A stretch of DNA of 64,000 bases from Lachnospiraceae bacterium (GTDB lineage Bacteria; Bacillota; Clostridia; Lachnospirales; Lachnospiraceae), in the NCBI GenBank assembly GCA_017619615.1, contig JAFZRY010000005.1, positions 21,226 to 85,225 on the forward strand, written 5' to 3'. This document shows, piece after piece, positions 24,257 to 32,472 of this stretch. Made by a program: the position numbers and the translations under genes. Under the pieces are notes generated by a model. It worked only from the letters and a program-made list of their open reading frames with translations, did no database searches and was not told the origin of the DNA. Position 1 is the stretch's first letter, and each line of letters begins with the position of its first letter.

Positions 24257-26338
24257 ATGGCACAGATGCATGAAGAAGCCCTCGAGACCAAATACGAAGG
24301 CAACGTATTCACCCGCCTGCTGGCTTACGTGAAGCCGCACGTCAAAACGATGGTGCTGGCGCTGATCCTGGTGCTGACAGTGACCGGAATCAACCTCGTC
24401 AAGCCCGTGCTGATCGGCACCGCGATCGACAAATATATCGAAGGATACGACAAGCCCTACGCCATTGTCGCGCCGGAACAGGCGCAGGTGCAGCTGGGCG
24501 AAGGGCTGTTCCTGAGCACGGACATCCCGGCCGGGGAGGACGCGGAGCTTGTCCGGCTGATCTACGTCAATGAACAGTATTTCCTGGTGTGGGACCTGAA
24601 GAAAGCGGACCTGGAGCCGCTTTCGGAGTGGGAAAAGGCCGGCTCGCCCGGCTTCCGCGTGAACGCGCTGAGCTCCACGAACCCGCAGCACTGGGAGTTC
24701 GAACTGAACGGCCGGCGCCTGGACGCGTCGCCGATGGATAAGGACCAATTGGCGCAGCTGCGCGCGGCGGACCGCAGCGGCATTATCCGCATCGCTCTGC
24801 TGTACGCGGGGCTGCTGATCGCGGGCTTCTTCCTGCAGCTTTCGCAGACATGGCTGCTGCAGAAGACGGGGCAGAGCATCATTTTCACGATCCGGGAGGA
24901 GATCTTCGCGCACGTGCACAGCCTGCCGCTGCGTTTCTTCGACACGAACCCGGTGGGGCGCATCGTCACGCGCGTGACGAACGACGTGGAATCGCTGAAC
25001 CAGATGTACACCCAGGTGCTGGTCCGGCTCATCAGCAACACCGTGCTGATCATCGGCTACGCCGTGGTGATGATCTCCATCAACCCGCGGCTGGCCCTGA
25101 TCTCGTTCCTGTTCCTGCCCGTGGTCTTCGCGTTCACGCTGACCTTCCGCATCCTGATCCGCAAGATCTACCGCATCGTGCGCACTAAGATTTCCGCCTT
25201 GAACACGTTCCTGTCCGAAAACATTTCGGGGATGAAGCTGATTCAGCTGTTCGCGCGGGAAGAGAAGAAGGCGGAGGAATTCGGGGAACGCACGACCGAC
25301 CTGTACAACACGCAGATGAAGGAGATGGCGATCTTCGGCATGTTCCGCCCGGGCCTGTCCTTCATCGCCAACATCGCGTACGCCCTGATCATCTACCGCA
25401 GCGGCGTCTCCGTACTGGAAGGCGCGCTGACGCTGGGCACGCTGTACATCTTCACCAACTACATCCGTTCGTTCTTTGAACCGATCCAGGAACTGGCGGA
25501 GCAGTTCTCCACGCTGCAGAACGCGATGGCGTCCGCGGAGAAGATATTCACGATCCTGGATGAAAAGAACACGATCCCCGAGCCGGAAGAGCCGGTGCGG
25601 ATGCCGGAGTTTAAGGGCAGGATCGAGTTCCGGAACGTCTGGTTCGCGTATGAGAACGAGGACTGGGTGCTGAAGGACGTGAGCTTCGTGATCCGGCCCG
25701 GCGAGCGCGTCGCGTTCGTGGGCGCCACCGGCGCGGGCAAGAGCTCCATCCTGAACCTGATCGGCCGGTATTACGACATCCAGAAGGGCGAGATCCTGAT
25801 CGACGGCGTCAATATCCGCGACCTCTCGCTGGCGGACCTGCGCCGGGCCATCGGCCAGGTGCAGCAGGACGTGTTCGTCTTCACGGGCGACATCAAGAGC
25901 AACATCCGCCTGCTCAGCGAGGAGATCACGGACGAGGAGATCCGCGCGGCGGCGCACGCCTCCAACGCGGACCATTTTATCGCCAAACTCCCCGCGGGCT
26001 ACGATGAGCCGGTCACGGAGCGCGGCTCGACCCTCTCCGCCGGCGAGCGCCAGCTCCTGAGCTTCGCGCGCACCCTGGCCTTCGACCCGAAGATCCTGGT
26101 GCTGGACGAGGCCACCGCGAACATCGACACGGAGACCGAGCAGCTGATCCAGGCCGCCCTGGAGACCCTGATGCAGGGCCGCACCTCCATCGTCGTCGCC
26201 CACCGCCTCTCCACTATCCAGCACGCCGACGAGATCCTCGTCATGCATAAAGGCCGCATCCGCGAACGCGGCAGCCATCAGGAACTGCTGGCGCTGAACG
26301 GGATCTACAAGAAACTCTACGAACTGCAGGCGCAATGA
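24257..26338 (+). CDS. ABC exporter half, partner with canonical catalytic glutamate
   Basis: 693 residues. An extra domain of about 110 residues sits between transmembrane helices 1 and 2 (about 60-170), as in BmrD/YheH-type subunits. The ATPase has Walker A GATGAGKSS (from 489), Walker B ILVLDEA with Glu618, but a non-canonical signature LSAGERQ (from 593). Because each site pairs the Walker motifs of one half with the signature of the other, this signature falls in the same degenerate site as Asp504 of the partner. GGGGGG precedes ATG 24257 by 6 bases; an upstream extension would overlap the first gene's end. Confidence 0.9.
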   Translation: MAQMHEEALETKYEGNVFTRLLAYVKPHVKTMVLALILVLTVTGINLVKPVLIGTAIDKYIEGYDKPYAIVAPEQAQVQLGEGLFLSTDIPAGEDAELVRLIYVNEQYFLVWDLKKADLEPLSEWEKAGSPGFRVNALSSTNPQHWEFELNGRRLDASPMDKDQLAQLRAADRSGIIRIALLYAGLLIAGFFLQLSQTWLLQKTGQSIIFTIREEIFAHVHSLPLRFFDTNPVGRIVTRVTNDVESLNQMYTQVLVRLISNTVLIIGYAVVMISINPRLALISFLFLPVVFAFTLTFRILIRKIYRIVRTKISALNTFLSENISGMKLIQLFAREEKKAEEFGERTTDLYNTQMKEMAIFGMFRPGLSFIANIAYALIIYRSGVSVLEGALTLGTLYIFTNYIRSFFEPIQELAEQFSTLQNAMASAEKIFTILDEKNTIPEPEEPVRMPEFKGRIEFRNVWFAYENEDWVLKDVSFVIRPGERVAFVGATGAGKSSILNLIGRYYDIQKGEILIDGVNIRDLSLADLRRAIGQVQQDVFVFTGDIKSNIRLLSEEITDEEIRAAAHASNADHFIAKLPAGYDEPVTERGSTLSAGERQLLSFARTLAFDPKILVLDEATANIDTETEQLIQAALETLMQGRTSIVVAHRLSTIQHADEILVMHKGRIRERGSHQELLALNGIYKKLYELQAQ

Positions 26339-26340
26339 TT

Positions 26341-26369
26341 TCTGACAGGGGGACGGTTCCTTTGTCAGA
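26341..26369. repeat. Family A element (short TGACA-arm form)
   Basis: TCTGACA / TGTCAGA arms around GGGGGACGGTTCCTT, directly after the ABC transporter stop and before the esterase ribosome site. Confidence 0.8.
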
Positions 26370-26387
26370 TCCAAAGGAGCAACTTTT

Positions 26388-28169
26388 ATGTTTCGACGGG
26401 TCTTATTCGGATTGTTAGTCGTCCTTTTCCTGGCGGTTCTGGAACTGAACAAGAACCGCCTCTGGAGCTTCGCCGTGTTTCTGCTGATCACGGTTCTGTA
26501 CATCGTGTGGCGGGAAACAGCCCTGAAGGGTGCGGCGTTCCTGCCCCGCGCGGGGGCGTTCCTGCTGTGGCTGGGCGCGTTTGCCGCGGTGGTGCTCCTG
26601 TCCTGGCCGCCCGTGAAGCGCGTGCCGGCCGTGACGGCGAAGGATCCGGTCCCGACCGGGGTCGTGACGCTGAAAAAGGGACAGGTGCAGGGCGTTTATA
26701 ATGAGGACGGCTCCGTGGCCGTCTATGCGGGCATCCCGTACGCGGCGCCGCCGGTGGGGGATCTCCGCTGGAAAGAGCCGCAGGATCCGGCCCCCTGGGA
26801 CGGCATCCTGCAGGCGGACCGTTTCGCGCCGATGAGCATGCAGCCGGTAAATCTGCCGATTTACGATTCCCTGACGCGCCTGATCGGCTATCACGATTAC
26901 AAAATTCATTTCGGCGACGAATCCCGCCCGCCCGTGAGCGAGGACTCCCTTTACGTCAACGTCTGGCAGCCCGCCGGCGCGCGGGAGGGCGACGCCCTGC
27001 CCGTGCTGGTCTTTATTCACGGCGGCTCGCTGCAGACCGGCCAGCCCTGGTATCGGGATTACAACGGGGAGAGCCTGGCGAAGGAAGGCGTGATCGTCGT
27101 CAACATGGGCTACCGCCTGGGCGTTTTCGGCTATCTGGCGCTGGATGAACTCGCGGCGGAAACGCCGGACGGGACCACCGGCAATTACGGCCTGCTGGAC
27201 CAGATCAAAGCGCTGGAATGGGTGCGGGACAACATCGCTGCTTTCGGGGGCGACCCGGGACAGGTGACTCTGGCGGGCGAATCCGCCGGCGCCGCGGCCG
27301 TCAGCGCGATCTGCGCCTCCCCGCTCGCGAAGGGTCTCTTTCAGCGCGCCGTCCTGGAAAGCTCCACGATCGTCTCCCCCGACCCGCCCCACTCCTTCCG
27401 TACGAGGGAGGAGGCGCTGGAATCCGGCGCGGAAGTCAAGGAAAAGCTGCAGACGCTCACGCTTGACGCGCTGCGCGCCCTCCCCGCCGAAAAACTGGTC
27501 GCATTCACCGAAACCGAGCACCACATGACCGTGGACGGCTACGCCTTGAGGGAACTTCCTTATGAAACTTACCGGGCCGGCCGTATGAATGAAACCGCTG
27601 TCCTGCAGGGCTTTAATCAGGACGAAAGCGCGCCGTTCATCATGTTCGCTCACGCAAATAAAAGCAATTTCGAAAGCAGAGTGCGCAAACTTTTCAAAGA
27701 ATATGCGGACGAGGTCCTGGCTTTGTACCCGGTGCAGACTGATGCGGAGGCAAAGCAGGCCTGGGCGGACATCTTCAGCGTCGTGTATTTTGACTACCCC
27801 CACTTCTGCCTGAGCCACCTGGCCGGAGAGCGGGGGATCCCCGCCTGGACCTATTATTTCACCCGCGCCAACGGCTCCCTGAGCAGCTGGCACAGCGGTG
27901 AAATGATCTATCTGTACGGCAATATTCCGGTGGACTCGCGCCTGTACGACGCCCGCGACCGAGCCCTGAGCCGCGAAATGTTCTCGTACCTGCTGAATTT
28001 CGTAAAGACCGGTGATCCCAACGGGACGGATCCTGCCGGCGCCGCCCTCCCTGCCTGGGAAGCGGACCCGGCCGGCCTGCGCGTCCTGGAATGGGGCGCA
28101 GAGACCGTCATGCGGGACATCCCGTACCGCGAACTCTTCGCCATCCTGGACAGGATGCAGGGGTTTTAG
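26388..28169 (+). CDS. Membrane-anchored type B carboxylesterase
   Basis: 593 residues. Three hydrophobic segments at the N terminus (about 5-22, 25-44, 51-70) anchor a large extracytoplasmic alpha/beta-hydrolase. Type B carboxylesterase marks: IPYAAPPVGDLRW near 120, EDSLYVNVW, oxyanion FIHGGSLQTG, nucleophile GESAG (S299) and WHSGE with the likely catalytic His502. It would hydrolyse esters outside the membrane; substrate unknown. AAAGGAG 8 bases upstream supports the start. Family A elements lie directly on both sides, so this gene is bracketed by near-identical repeats (26341-26369 and 28171-28200). Confidence 0.85.
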   Translation: MFRRVLFGLLVVLFLAVLELNKNRLWSFAVFLLITVLYIVWRETALKGAAFLPRAGAFLLWLGAFAAVVLLSWPPVKRVPAVTAKDPVPTGVVTLKKGQVQGVYNEDGSVAVYAGIPYAAPPVGDLRWKEPQDPAPWDGILQADRFAPMSMQPVNLPIYDSLTRLIGYHDYKIHFGDESRPPVSEDSLYVNVWQPAGAREGDALPVLVFIHGGSLQTGQPWYRDYNGESLAKEGVIVVNMGYRLGVFGYLALDELAAETPDGTTGNYGLLDQIKALEWVRDNIAAFGGDPGQVTLAGESAGAAAVSAICASPLAKGLFQRAVLESSTIVSPDPPHSFRTREEALESGAEVKEKLQTLTLDALRALPAEKLVAFTETEHHMTVDGYALRELPYETYRAGRMNETAVLQGFNQDESAPFIMFAHANKSNFESRVRKLFKEYADEVLALYPVQTDAEAKQAWADIFSVVYFDYPHFCLSHLAGERGIPAWTYYFTRANGSLSSWHSGEMIYLYGNIPVDSRLYDARDRALSREMFSYLLNFVKTGDPNGTDPAGAALPAWEADPAGLRVLEWGAETVMRDIPYRELFAILDRMQGF

Positions 28170-28170
28170 G

Positions 28171-28200
28171 ATCTGACAGGGGACGGTTCCTTTGTCAGAT
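28171..28200. repeat. Family A element after the esterase gene
   Basis: ATCTGACA / TGTCAGAT around GGGGACGGTTCCTT; nearly the same as the copy at 26341 and in the same orientation. Confidence 0.8.
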
Positions 28201-28225
28201 TAATCGAAAAAATCTTGAAAAAGAC

Positions 28226-28254
28226 TTGTTTGTAAGCGCAAAATGGTGTACTAT
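28226..28254 (+). promoter_or_regulatory. Sigma-A promoter of gap
   Basis: -35 TTGTTT (28226-28231), 17-base spacer, -10 TACTAT (28249-28254), 38 bases before the start codon; AAGGAGG follows. Confidence 0.6.
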
Positions 28255-28292
28255 GCATACGTTTCAAGCACTTTATTAAGGAGGTCACATTT

Positions 28293-29300
28293 ATGATCAA
28301 AATCGGTATCAGCGGTTTCGGCCGCATCGGCCGTCTGGCAGCCCGCGTGGCGATCCGCCGGGGAGATATGGACATCGTAGCGATCAACGCCCCTGACAAG
28401 ACTCCCGAGCAGCTCGCTTACGTCTTCGCGCACGACACCGTGCACGGCAAGTGGGAAGGCACCGTGGAATATGACGAGAACCACCTCATCATCAACGGCA
28501 AGGCGATCCCGCTGCTGAACGACCGCAACCCCGCCAACCTGGGCTGGGGCAAGCTGGGCGCGGAATACGTCGTGGAATGCACCGGCAAGTTCCTGACCAA
28601 GGAAAGCGTACAGCCTCACCTGGACGCCGGCGCCAAGTTCGTGCTGATGAGCGCGCCTGCCAAGGACGACACCCCCATGTTCGTCTACGGCGTCAACCAC
28701 AAGAAGTTCGATCCGGCTCTGCAGACCGCGTCCGCCGCTTCCTGCACCACCAACTGCCTGGCCCCTCTGGCCAAGGTCCTGCAGGATAACTTCGGCATCG
28801 TGGAAGGCCTGATGACCACCGTGCACGCCGCCACCGCCACCCAGAACATCGTGGACGACTACTCCAAGAAGAACTGGCGCCTGGGCCGCAGCACCTATGA
28901 CAACATCATCCCCTCCACCACCGGCGCCGCCAAGGCCGTGGGCAAAGTCATCCCCGAACTGAAGGGCAAACTAACCGGTATGTCCATGCGTATCCCGGCT
29001 CCCGACGGATCCGTCGTCGACCTGACCGTCAGCCTGGCCAAGGAGACCACGTATGAGGAAGTCTGCGCTGCCGTCAAGGCCGCCTGCGAAGGCGAACTGA
29101 AGGGCGTCATGCGTTATGAAGACCTGCCCATCGTCTCCTCCGACGTCATCGGCGAGACCAACGCCAGCGTGTTCGACGCGCAGGCCGGCATCGCCCTGAA
29201 CGGCCACTTCATGAAGCTCATTGCCTGGTACGACAACGAGTATGGCTTCACCTGCAACATGATGCGGCTGCTGGCCCACATCGCCGAGGTCCAGGCCTGA
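28293..29300 (+). CDS. gap: Glyceraldehyde-3-phosphate dehydrogenase
   Basis: 335 residues. NAD-binding GFGRIGRLAAR at the N terminus, catalytic SAASCTTNCLAPL with Cys151, HAATATQ following, and WYDNEYGF near the C terminus. It oxidises glyceraldehyde 3-phosphate to 1,3-bisphosphoglycerate in glycolysis. AAGGAGG lies 8 bases before the ATG and a good promoter precedes it. Codon use is strongly biased towards a small set, as expected of a highly expressed gene. No other glycolytic gene follows; the NhaC-type antiporter gene begins 12 bases downstream and may be partly co-transcribed. Confidence 0.97.
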   Translation: MIKIGISGFGRIGRLAARVAIRRGDMDIVAINAPDKTPEQLAYVFAHDTVHGKWEGTVEYDENHLIINGKAIPLLNDRNPANLGWGKLGAEYVVECTGKFLTKESVQPHLDAGAKFVLMSAPAKDDTPMFVYGVNHKKFDPALQTASAASCTTNCLAPLAKVLQDNFGIVEGLMTTVHAATATQNIVDDYSKKNWRLGRSTYDNIIPSTTGAAKAVGKVIPELKGKLTGMSMRIPAPDGSVVDLTVSLAKETTYEEVCAAVKAACEGELKGVMRYEDLPIVSSDVIGETNASVFDAQAGIALNGHFMKLIAWYDNEYGFTCNMMRLLAHIAEVQA

Positions 29301-29312
29301 TCCTGACCGGAA

Positions 29313-30596
29313 ATGGCGCTGACGGTCATCCTGCTCTTTTGCGGAGGTCTGATCCTCTGCCTGGCGCTGGGACAGTCCGTCTTATATGCTCTCGCCTTCG
29401 GATTCCTGCTTTTCTGCCTTTACGGGCGGAGGAAAGGGATCCCCTGGCGGGAGCTTTTTCGTTTGGCGGGAAACGGTATTTGGCGGGTGCGGAACATCCT
29501 GATCTCCTTCGTGCTGATCGGGATGCTGACCGCGGTGTGGCGGGCCGGCGGGACGATCCCGGCCGTGATCACGTACGCCTCGGCGCTGATCAGCCCGAAG
29601 GTCTTCCTGCTGATGACGTTTCTGCTGAACAGCCTGGTCTCCGTGCTGACGGGCTCTGCGTTCGGGACGGCGGCGACGATCGGCGTGATCTGCTCCGCGA
29701 TGGCGGCGCCGCTGGGCATCCCGCTCTGGCTGGTGGGCGGCGCGGTGCTGTCCGGCGTGTTCGTCGGCGACCGCTGCAGCCCGGTGTCCACCAGCGCGCT
29801 GCTGGTGGCGGAACTGACGGGGACGAACCTGTTTGAGAATATCCGGCGGATGCTGCGGTCGGCGCTGGTGCCTTTCCTGGCCGCGTGCGCGGCGTACGCG
29901 GCGGCCGGTTTCCTGCTGCCCGGGAACGGCCCGGCGGCGGATATCAGGGGGCTGTTCACCGGAGAGTTCCGGATCTCGCCGCTGGCGCTTATCCCGGCCG
30001 GGGTGATCGTGCTGCTGTCACTGCTGAAGGTGGACGTGAAATGGACGCTGTCCGCGGGCGTGATCAGCGCCGTCCCGCTGTGCCTGCTGCTGCAGAAAAC
30101 GGAGGTCTCCGCCCTGCTGCGGATGCTCTGGTCCGGCTACCGGGCCGCGGATCCCGTGCTGGCGGGGATGCTGGACGGCGGCGGGATCACGTCCATGCTC
30201 GGCACTGCCGGGATCGTCCTGATCTCGGCGGCGTACTCGGACATCCTCCGGCGTACGGGCCTGCTGGACGGTACCGTGGGTCTGGTGGAACGGCTGGCCT
30301 CCCGGACCGGCCGCTATCCGGCCATGCTGCTCACCTCCTTTGTGACCGCCATGATCGCCTGCAGCCAGACCCTGGCCGTCATGCTGACCAACCAGCTCTG
30401 CGCCGGCCTGAAAGACAGCAAAGAAGCGTTCGCCCTGGACATGGAGGACAGCGTGATCATCGCCGCCCCCCTCGTTCCCTGGTGCATCGCCGGCAGCGTG
30501 CCCCTGACGACGGTCGGCGCGCCGCTCACCGGCATCCTCGCCGCCTGCTATCTCTATTTTCTGATCCTCTGGCGCCTGCTGCGGTCCCGGAAATGA
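29313..30596 (+). CDS. NhaC-family Na+/H+ antiporter
   Basis: 427 residues, almost entirely membrane helices (about eleven). The segment FVGDRCSPVSTSALLVAELTGTN matches the NhaC-family motif around the conserved D-x-x-S-P region, and GTAATIGVI / FVTAMIACSQTLAVMLTNQ are the other typical polar helix breaks. Family members exchange Na+ for H+, or couple organic acid exchange (malate/lactate MleN type). The ribosome site before ATG 29313 is weak (CCGGAA), so translation may depend on coupling to gap. It fits a cell with sodium-based energetics (see V-ATPase), but that link is inference. Confidence 0.85.
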   Translation: MALTVILLFCGGLILCLALGQSVLYALAFGFLLFCLYGRRKGIPWRELFRLAGNGIWRVRNILISFVLIGMLTAVWRAGGTIPAVITYASALISPKVFLLMTFLLNSLVSVLTGSAFGTAATIGVICSAMAAPLGIPLWLVGGAVLSGVFVGDRCSPVSTSALLVAELTGTNLFENIRRMLRSALVPFLAACAAYAAAGFLLPGNGPAADIRGLFTGEFRISPLALIPAGVIVLLSLLKVDVKWTLSAGVISAVPLCLLLQKTEVSALLRMLWSGYRAADPVLAGMLDGGGITSMLGTAGIVLISAAYSDILRRTGLLDGTVGLVERLASRTGRYPAMLLTSFVTAMIACSQTLAVMLTNQLCAGLKDSKEAFALDMEDSVIIAAPLVPWCIAGSVPLTTVGAPLTGILAACYLYFLILWRLLRSRK

Positions 30597-30613
30597 CGGG
30601 ACAGGGGGAAACA

Positions 30614-30638
30614 TGACAGGGGGACGGTTCCTTTGTCA
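30614..30638. repeat. Family A element after the antiporter gene
   Basis: TGACA / TGTCA arms around GGGGGACGGTTCCTT. It sits between the antiporter stop and the shared terminator. Confidence 0.75.
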
Positions 30639-30650
30639 GAAATGCGGCAA

Positions 30651-30684
30651 TCAAAAACGGAAGCCCGATCAGGCTTCCGTTATT
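30651..30684 (-). terminator. Terminator between antiporter and degV (convergent genes)
   Basis: ACGGAAGCC / GGCTTCCGT, 9-bp stem with a 6-base loop. On the minus strand it is followed by TTTTTGATT, a good terminator for degV; on the plus strand the tail TATTTCTT is weaker. Confidence 0.8.
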
Positions 30685-30698
30685 TCTTCCGGTCAATT

Positions 30699-31544
30699 TT
30701 ACTCTTCGATGAACAGCACGCCCAGCGTTCCCGGCCCGCAGTGGGTGGAGACGGTGCAGCCGGCCAGCGTGTGGTGGATCTCGCGGCAGCCGGACTTCTG
30801 CAGCACCAGCTGCTCCAGGTCTTCGATCACGGCCGGGTCGACTTCGCCGGATTCGGTGATGAAGATGTGGCCGGGGCGGATCTTTTTGTCATCCAGCATT
30901 TCATTGATGTACTGGCGGTAGACGGTCTCGATCTTGCCGCGGTACTTTTTGAACACCTCCAGTTTGCCGTCCCGCATGCGCAGGGCCGGTTTCAGGTGCA
31001 GGATATTGGCGCCCAGCGCGGCGACGCCGGAGCAGCGGCCGCCCTTCCACATGAAGGTGAGCGTGTCCAGCACGAAACTGGTGGAGACTTTGTCCGTCAG
31101 GCTGCGCAGGTGCTCCGCGATTTCTGCGGCGCCCATGCCCCGGTCGCGGCATTCCGCGGCTTCGATGGCCAGCAGGCCGCCGCCGGTGGAGAGCATGCGG
31201 CTGTCCACTACGTGGATGCCGGGCAGGCGATGGGCCGCCAGGCACGCGGTATTATAGGAACTGGAAAGCTCGGAACTGATGTCGATATGCACGACTTCCA
31301 GGCCTTGATCAGTGAAAGCCTTGAAAAAGTCATGGAATTCGGCTTCGCCCGGCGCCGCCGTCTGCGGCAGCGTGCCGTCCGCGCGGTAGCGCGCGTACAT
31401 CTCCAGGGGCGTGAAGCCCCGGCCGTCCAGGAAGGTCTCGCCGCCCAGAATGATGGTCAGCGGGATGATATGGATCTGAAAGCGCCGGATCAGCTCCGCG
31501 GAAAGGTCCACCGTGCTGTCGGCTGTGATCACAACATTTGCCAT
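30699..31544 (-). CDS. DegV family fatty-acid-binding protein
   Basis: 281 residues. DegV hallmarks: ADSTVDLS at residues 8-15, the IIPLTIILGG strand with GETFLDG, TAAPGEAEF, and the C-terminal GPGTLGVLFI. DegV/FakB proteins bind a fatty acid in the cytoplasm and can present it to the FakA kinase for incorporation of exogenous fatty acids; no kinase gene is in this window. Start 31544 follows AAAGGAAACGG; a longer frame to 31625 has no ribosome site. Monocistronic, ended by a convergent terminator. Confidence 0.9.
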   Translation of the reverse strand: MANVVITADSTVDLSAELIRRFQIHIIPLTIILGGETFLDGRGFTPLEMYARYRADGTLPQTAAPGEAEFHDFFKAFTDQGLEVVHIDISSELSSSYNTACLAAHRLPGIHVVDSRMLSTGGGLLAIEAAECRDRGMGAAEIAEHLRSLTDKVSTSFVLDTLTFMWKGGRCSGVAALGANILHLKPALRMRDGKLEVFKKYRGKIETVYRQYINEMLDDKKIRPGHIFITESGEVDPAVIEDLEQLVLQKSGCREIHHTLAGCTVSTHCGPGTLGVLFIEE

Positions 31545-31655
31545 GTCCGTTTCCTTTCGTTTCCGTATGAACCGTTTGCGGCTCATACGGAAAAGCATTA
31601 TACAGGACAGTGTCGTTTTTGGCAAGGATAATTTGCGGCGGCAGCGGGAAATGAG

Positions 31656-31689
31656 GCCGGTTGGGAACTGTCCCCTTTCGGCGCGGCCG
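31656..31689. repeat. Degenerate family A element upstream of degV
   Basis: GAGGCCGGTTGGGAACTGTCCCCTTTCGGC-type sequence keeps the core in reverse (GGAACTGTCCCC) and weak arms GCCG/CGGC. The rest of the gap 31545-31797 shows only the DUF308 promoter. Confidence 0.4.
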
Positions 31690-31754
31690 CCCAGGACCTG
31701 TCCGCAAACATCCCGGGTTTTGCATAAATTTTTCTCCCCGCTTCCCGGTTCTCG

Positions 31755-31763
31755 TGCTATACT
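31755..31763 (+). promoter_or_regulatory. Extended -10 promoter of the DUF308 gene
   Basis: TGC-TATACT; no convincing -35 at the right distance. AAGGAAGG follows 7-8 bases before the ATG at 31798. Confidence 0.4.
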
Positions 31764-31797
31764 GAATAAAACATTGACATAAGGAAGGTGGAATCAT

Positions 31798-32301
31798 ATG
31801 ACGCAAAAGAATGTGAGCCTGACCCAGATGGTGATCGTAGCGGCCGTCGGCCTGCTCCTGGTCATCAAACCCGGCTTTGCCGTGCGGACCGTGCTGATCG
31901 TGCTGGCGGCGATGCTGCTGCTGAACGGCCTGATCGAGGTGCTGACCTGCCTCAGCGAGAAAGCAGAGCGGGACATGGTGAAACTGCTCGGCGGGATCGT
32001 CATGATGCTGCTCGGGGTGCTCGCCCTCCTGAAACTGCGGTGGGCGGAGGATTTCTTCCCCATCCTTTGCGGGATCGGTTTTGCGCTGGGCGGGCTGAAC
32101 GCGCTGCTGTCGGCCTGGCGTATGAGACGGGACCGGACGGGCTATTTCCAGATCCCGCTGGTTTTCGGTGTGATCCTGATCATCCTGGCCGTCGTCCTGT
32201 GGGCCGACCCCTTCGGGGCCGCGGTGAGCCTGACCCGCATCGTGGGCTGGTTCCTGGTGTTTACCGGCGCCTGCGGCATCGTGATGGCCCTGTCGAAATA
32301 A
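31798..32301 (+). CDS. DUF308/HdeD-like membrane protein
   Basis: 167 residues with six predicted membrane helices arranged as three similar hairpins, typical of the DUF308 (HdeD-like) family. Members are common in Clostridia; HdeD of E. coli is linked to acid resistance, but no general function is established. Repeated LLxGIxxxLLGVLALL-type helices and short charged loops are visible. AAGGAAGG supports the start. It is followed by an unrelated gene with its own strong promoter, so it is probably monocistronic. Confidence 0.75.
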   Translation: MTQKNVSLTQMVIVAAVGLLLVIKPGFAVRTVLIVLAAMLLLNGLIEVLTCLSEKAERDMVKLLGGIVMMLLGVLALLKLRWAEDFFPILCGIGFALGGLNALLSAWRMRRDRTGYFQIPLVFGVILIILAVVLWADPFGAAVSLTRIVGWFLVFTGACGIVMALSK

Positions 32302-32356
32302 GGCGTCCGGAAGATAAAAACCGAAGCAAAAACCGCCCCGGCCCGGTGAAATCGGA

Positions 32357-32386
32357 TTGACAAAAAAGCCGGATCCTTTATATAAT
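32357..32386 (+). promoter_or_regulatory. Strong consensus promoter of the LRR/Ig/caspase-like surface protein
   Basis: -35 TTGACA (32357-32362, perfect), 18-base spacer, -10 TATAAT (32381-32386, perfect). The leader is about 80 bases. Confidence 0.8.
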
Positions 32387-32472
32387 AAATAATTGGTTAA
32401 AGAGCGCACAGCCGCGGAAAATCTTGCATCCGCGGCAGGTATTTTACGGTTGCGACAATGGAAGGAGCAAAA

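Noticed and set aside
32458-32472. Start of the surface protein at 32458
   Set aside because: This ATG is five codons upstream and overlaps the ribosome site AAGGAG used by ATG 32473, which begins a regular signal peptide.
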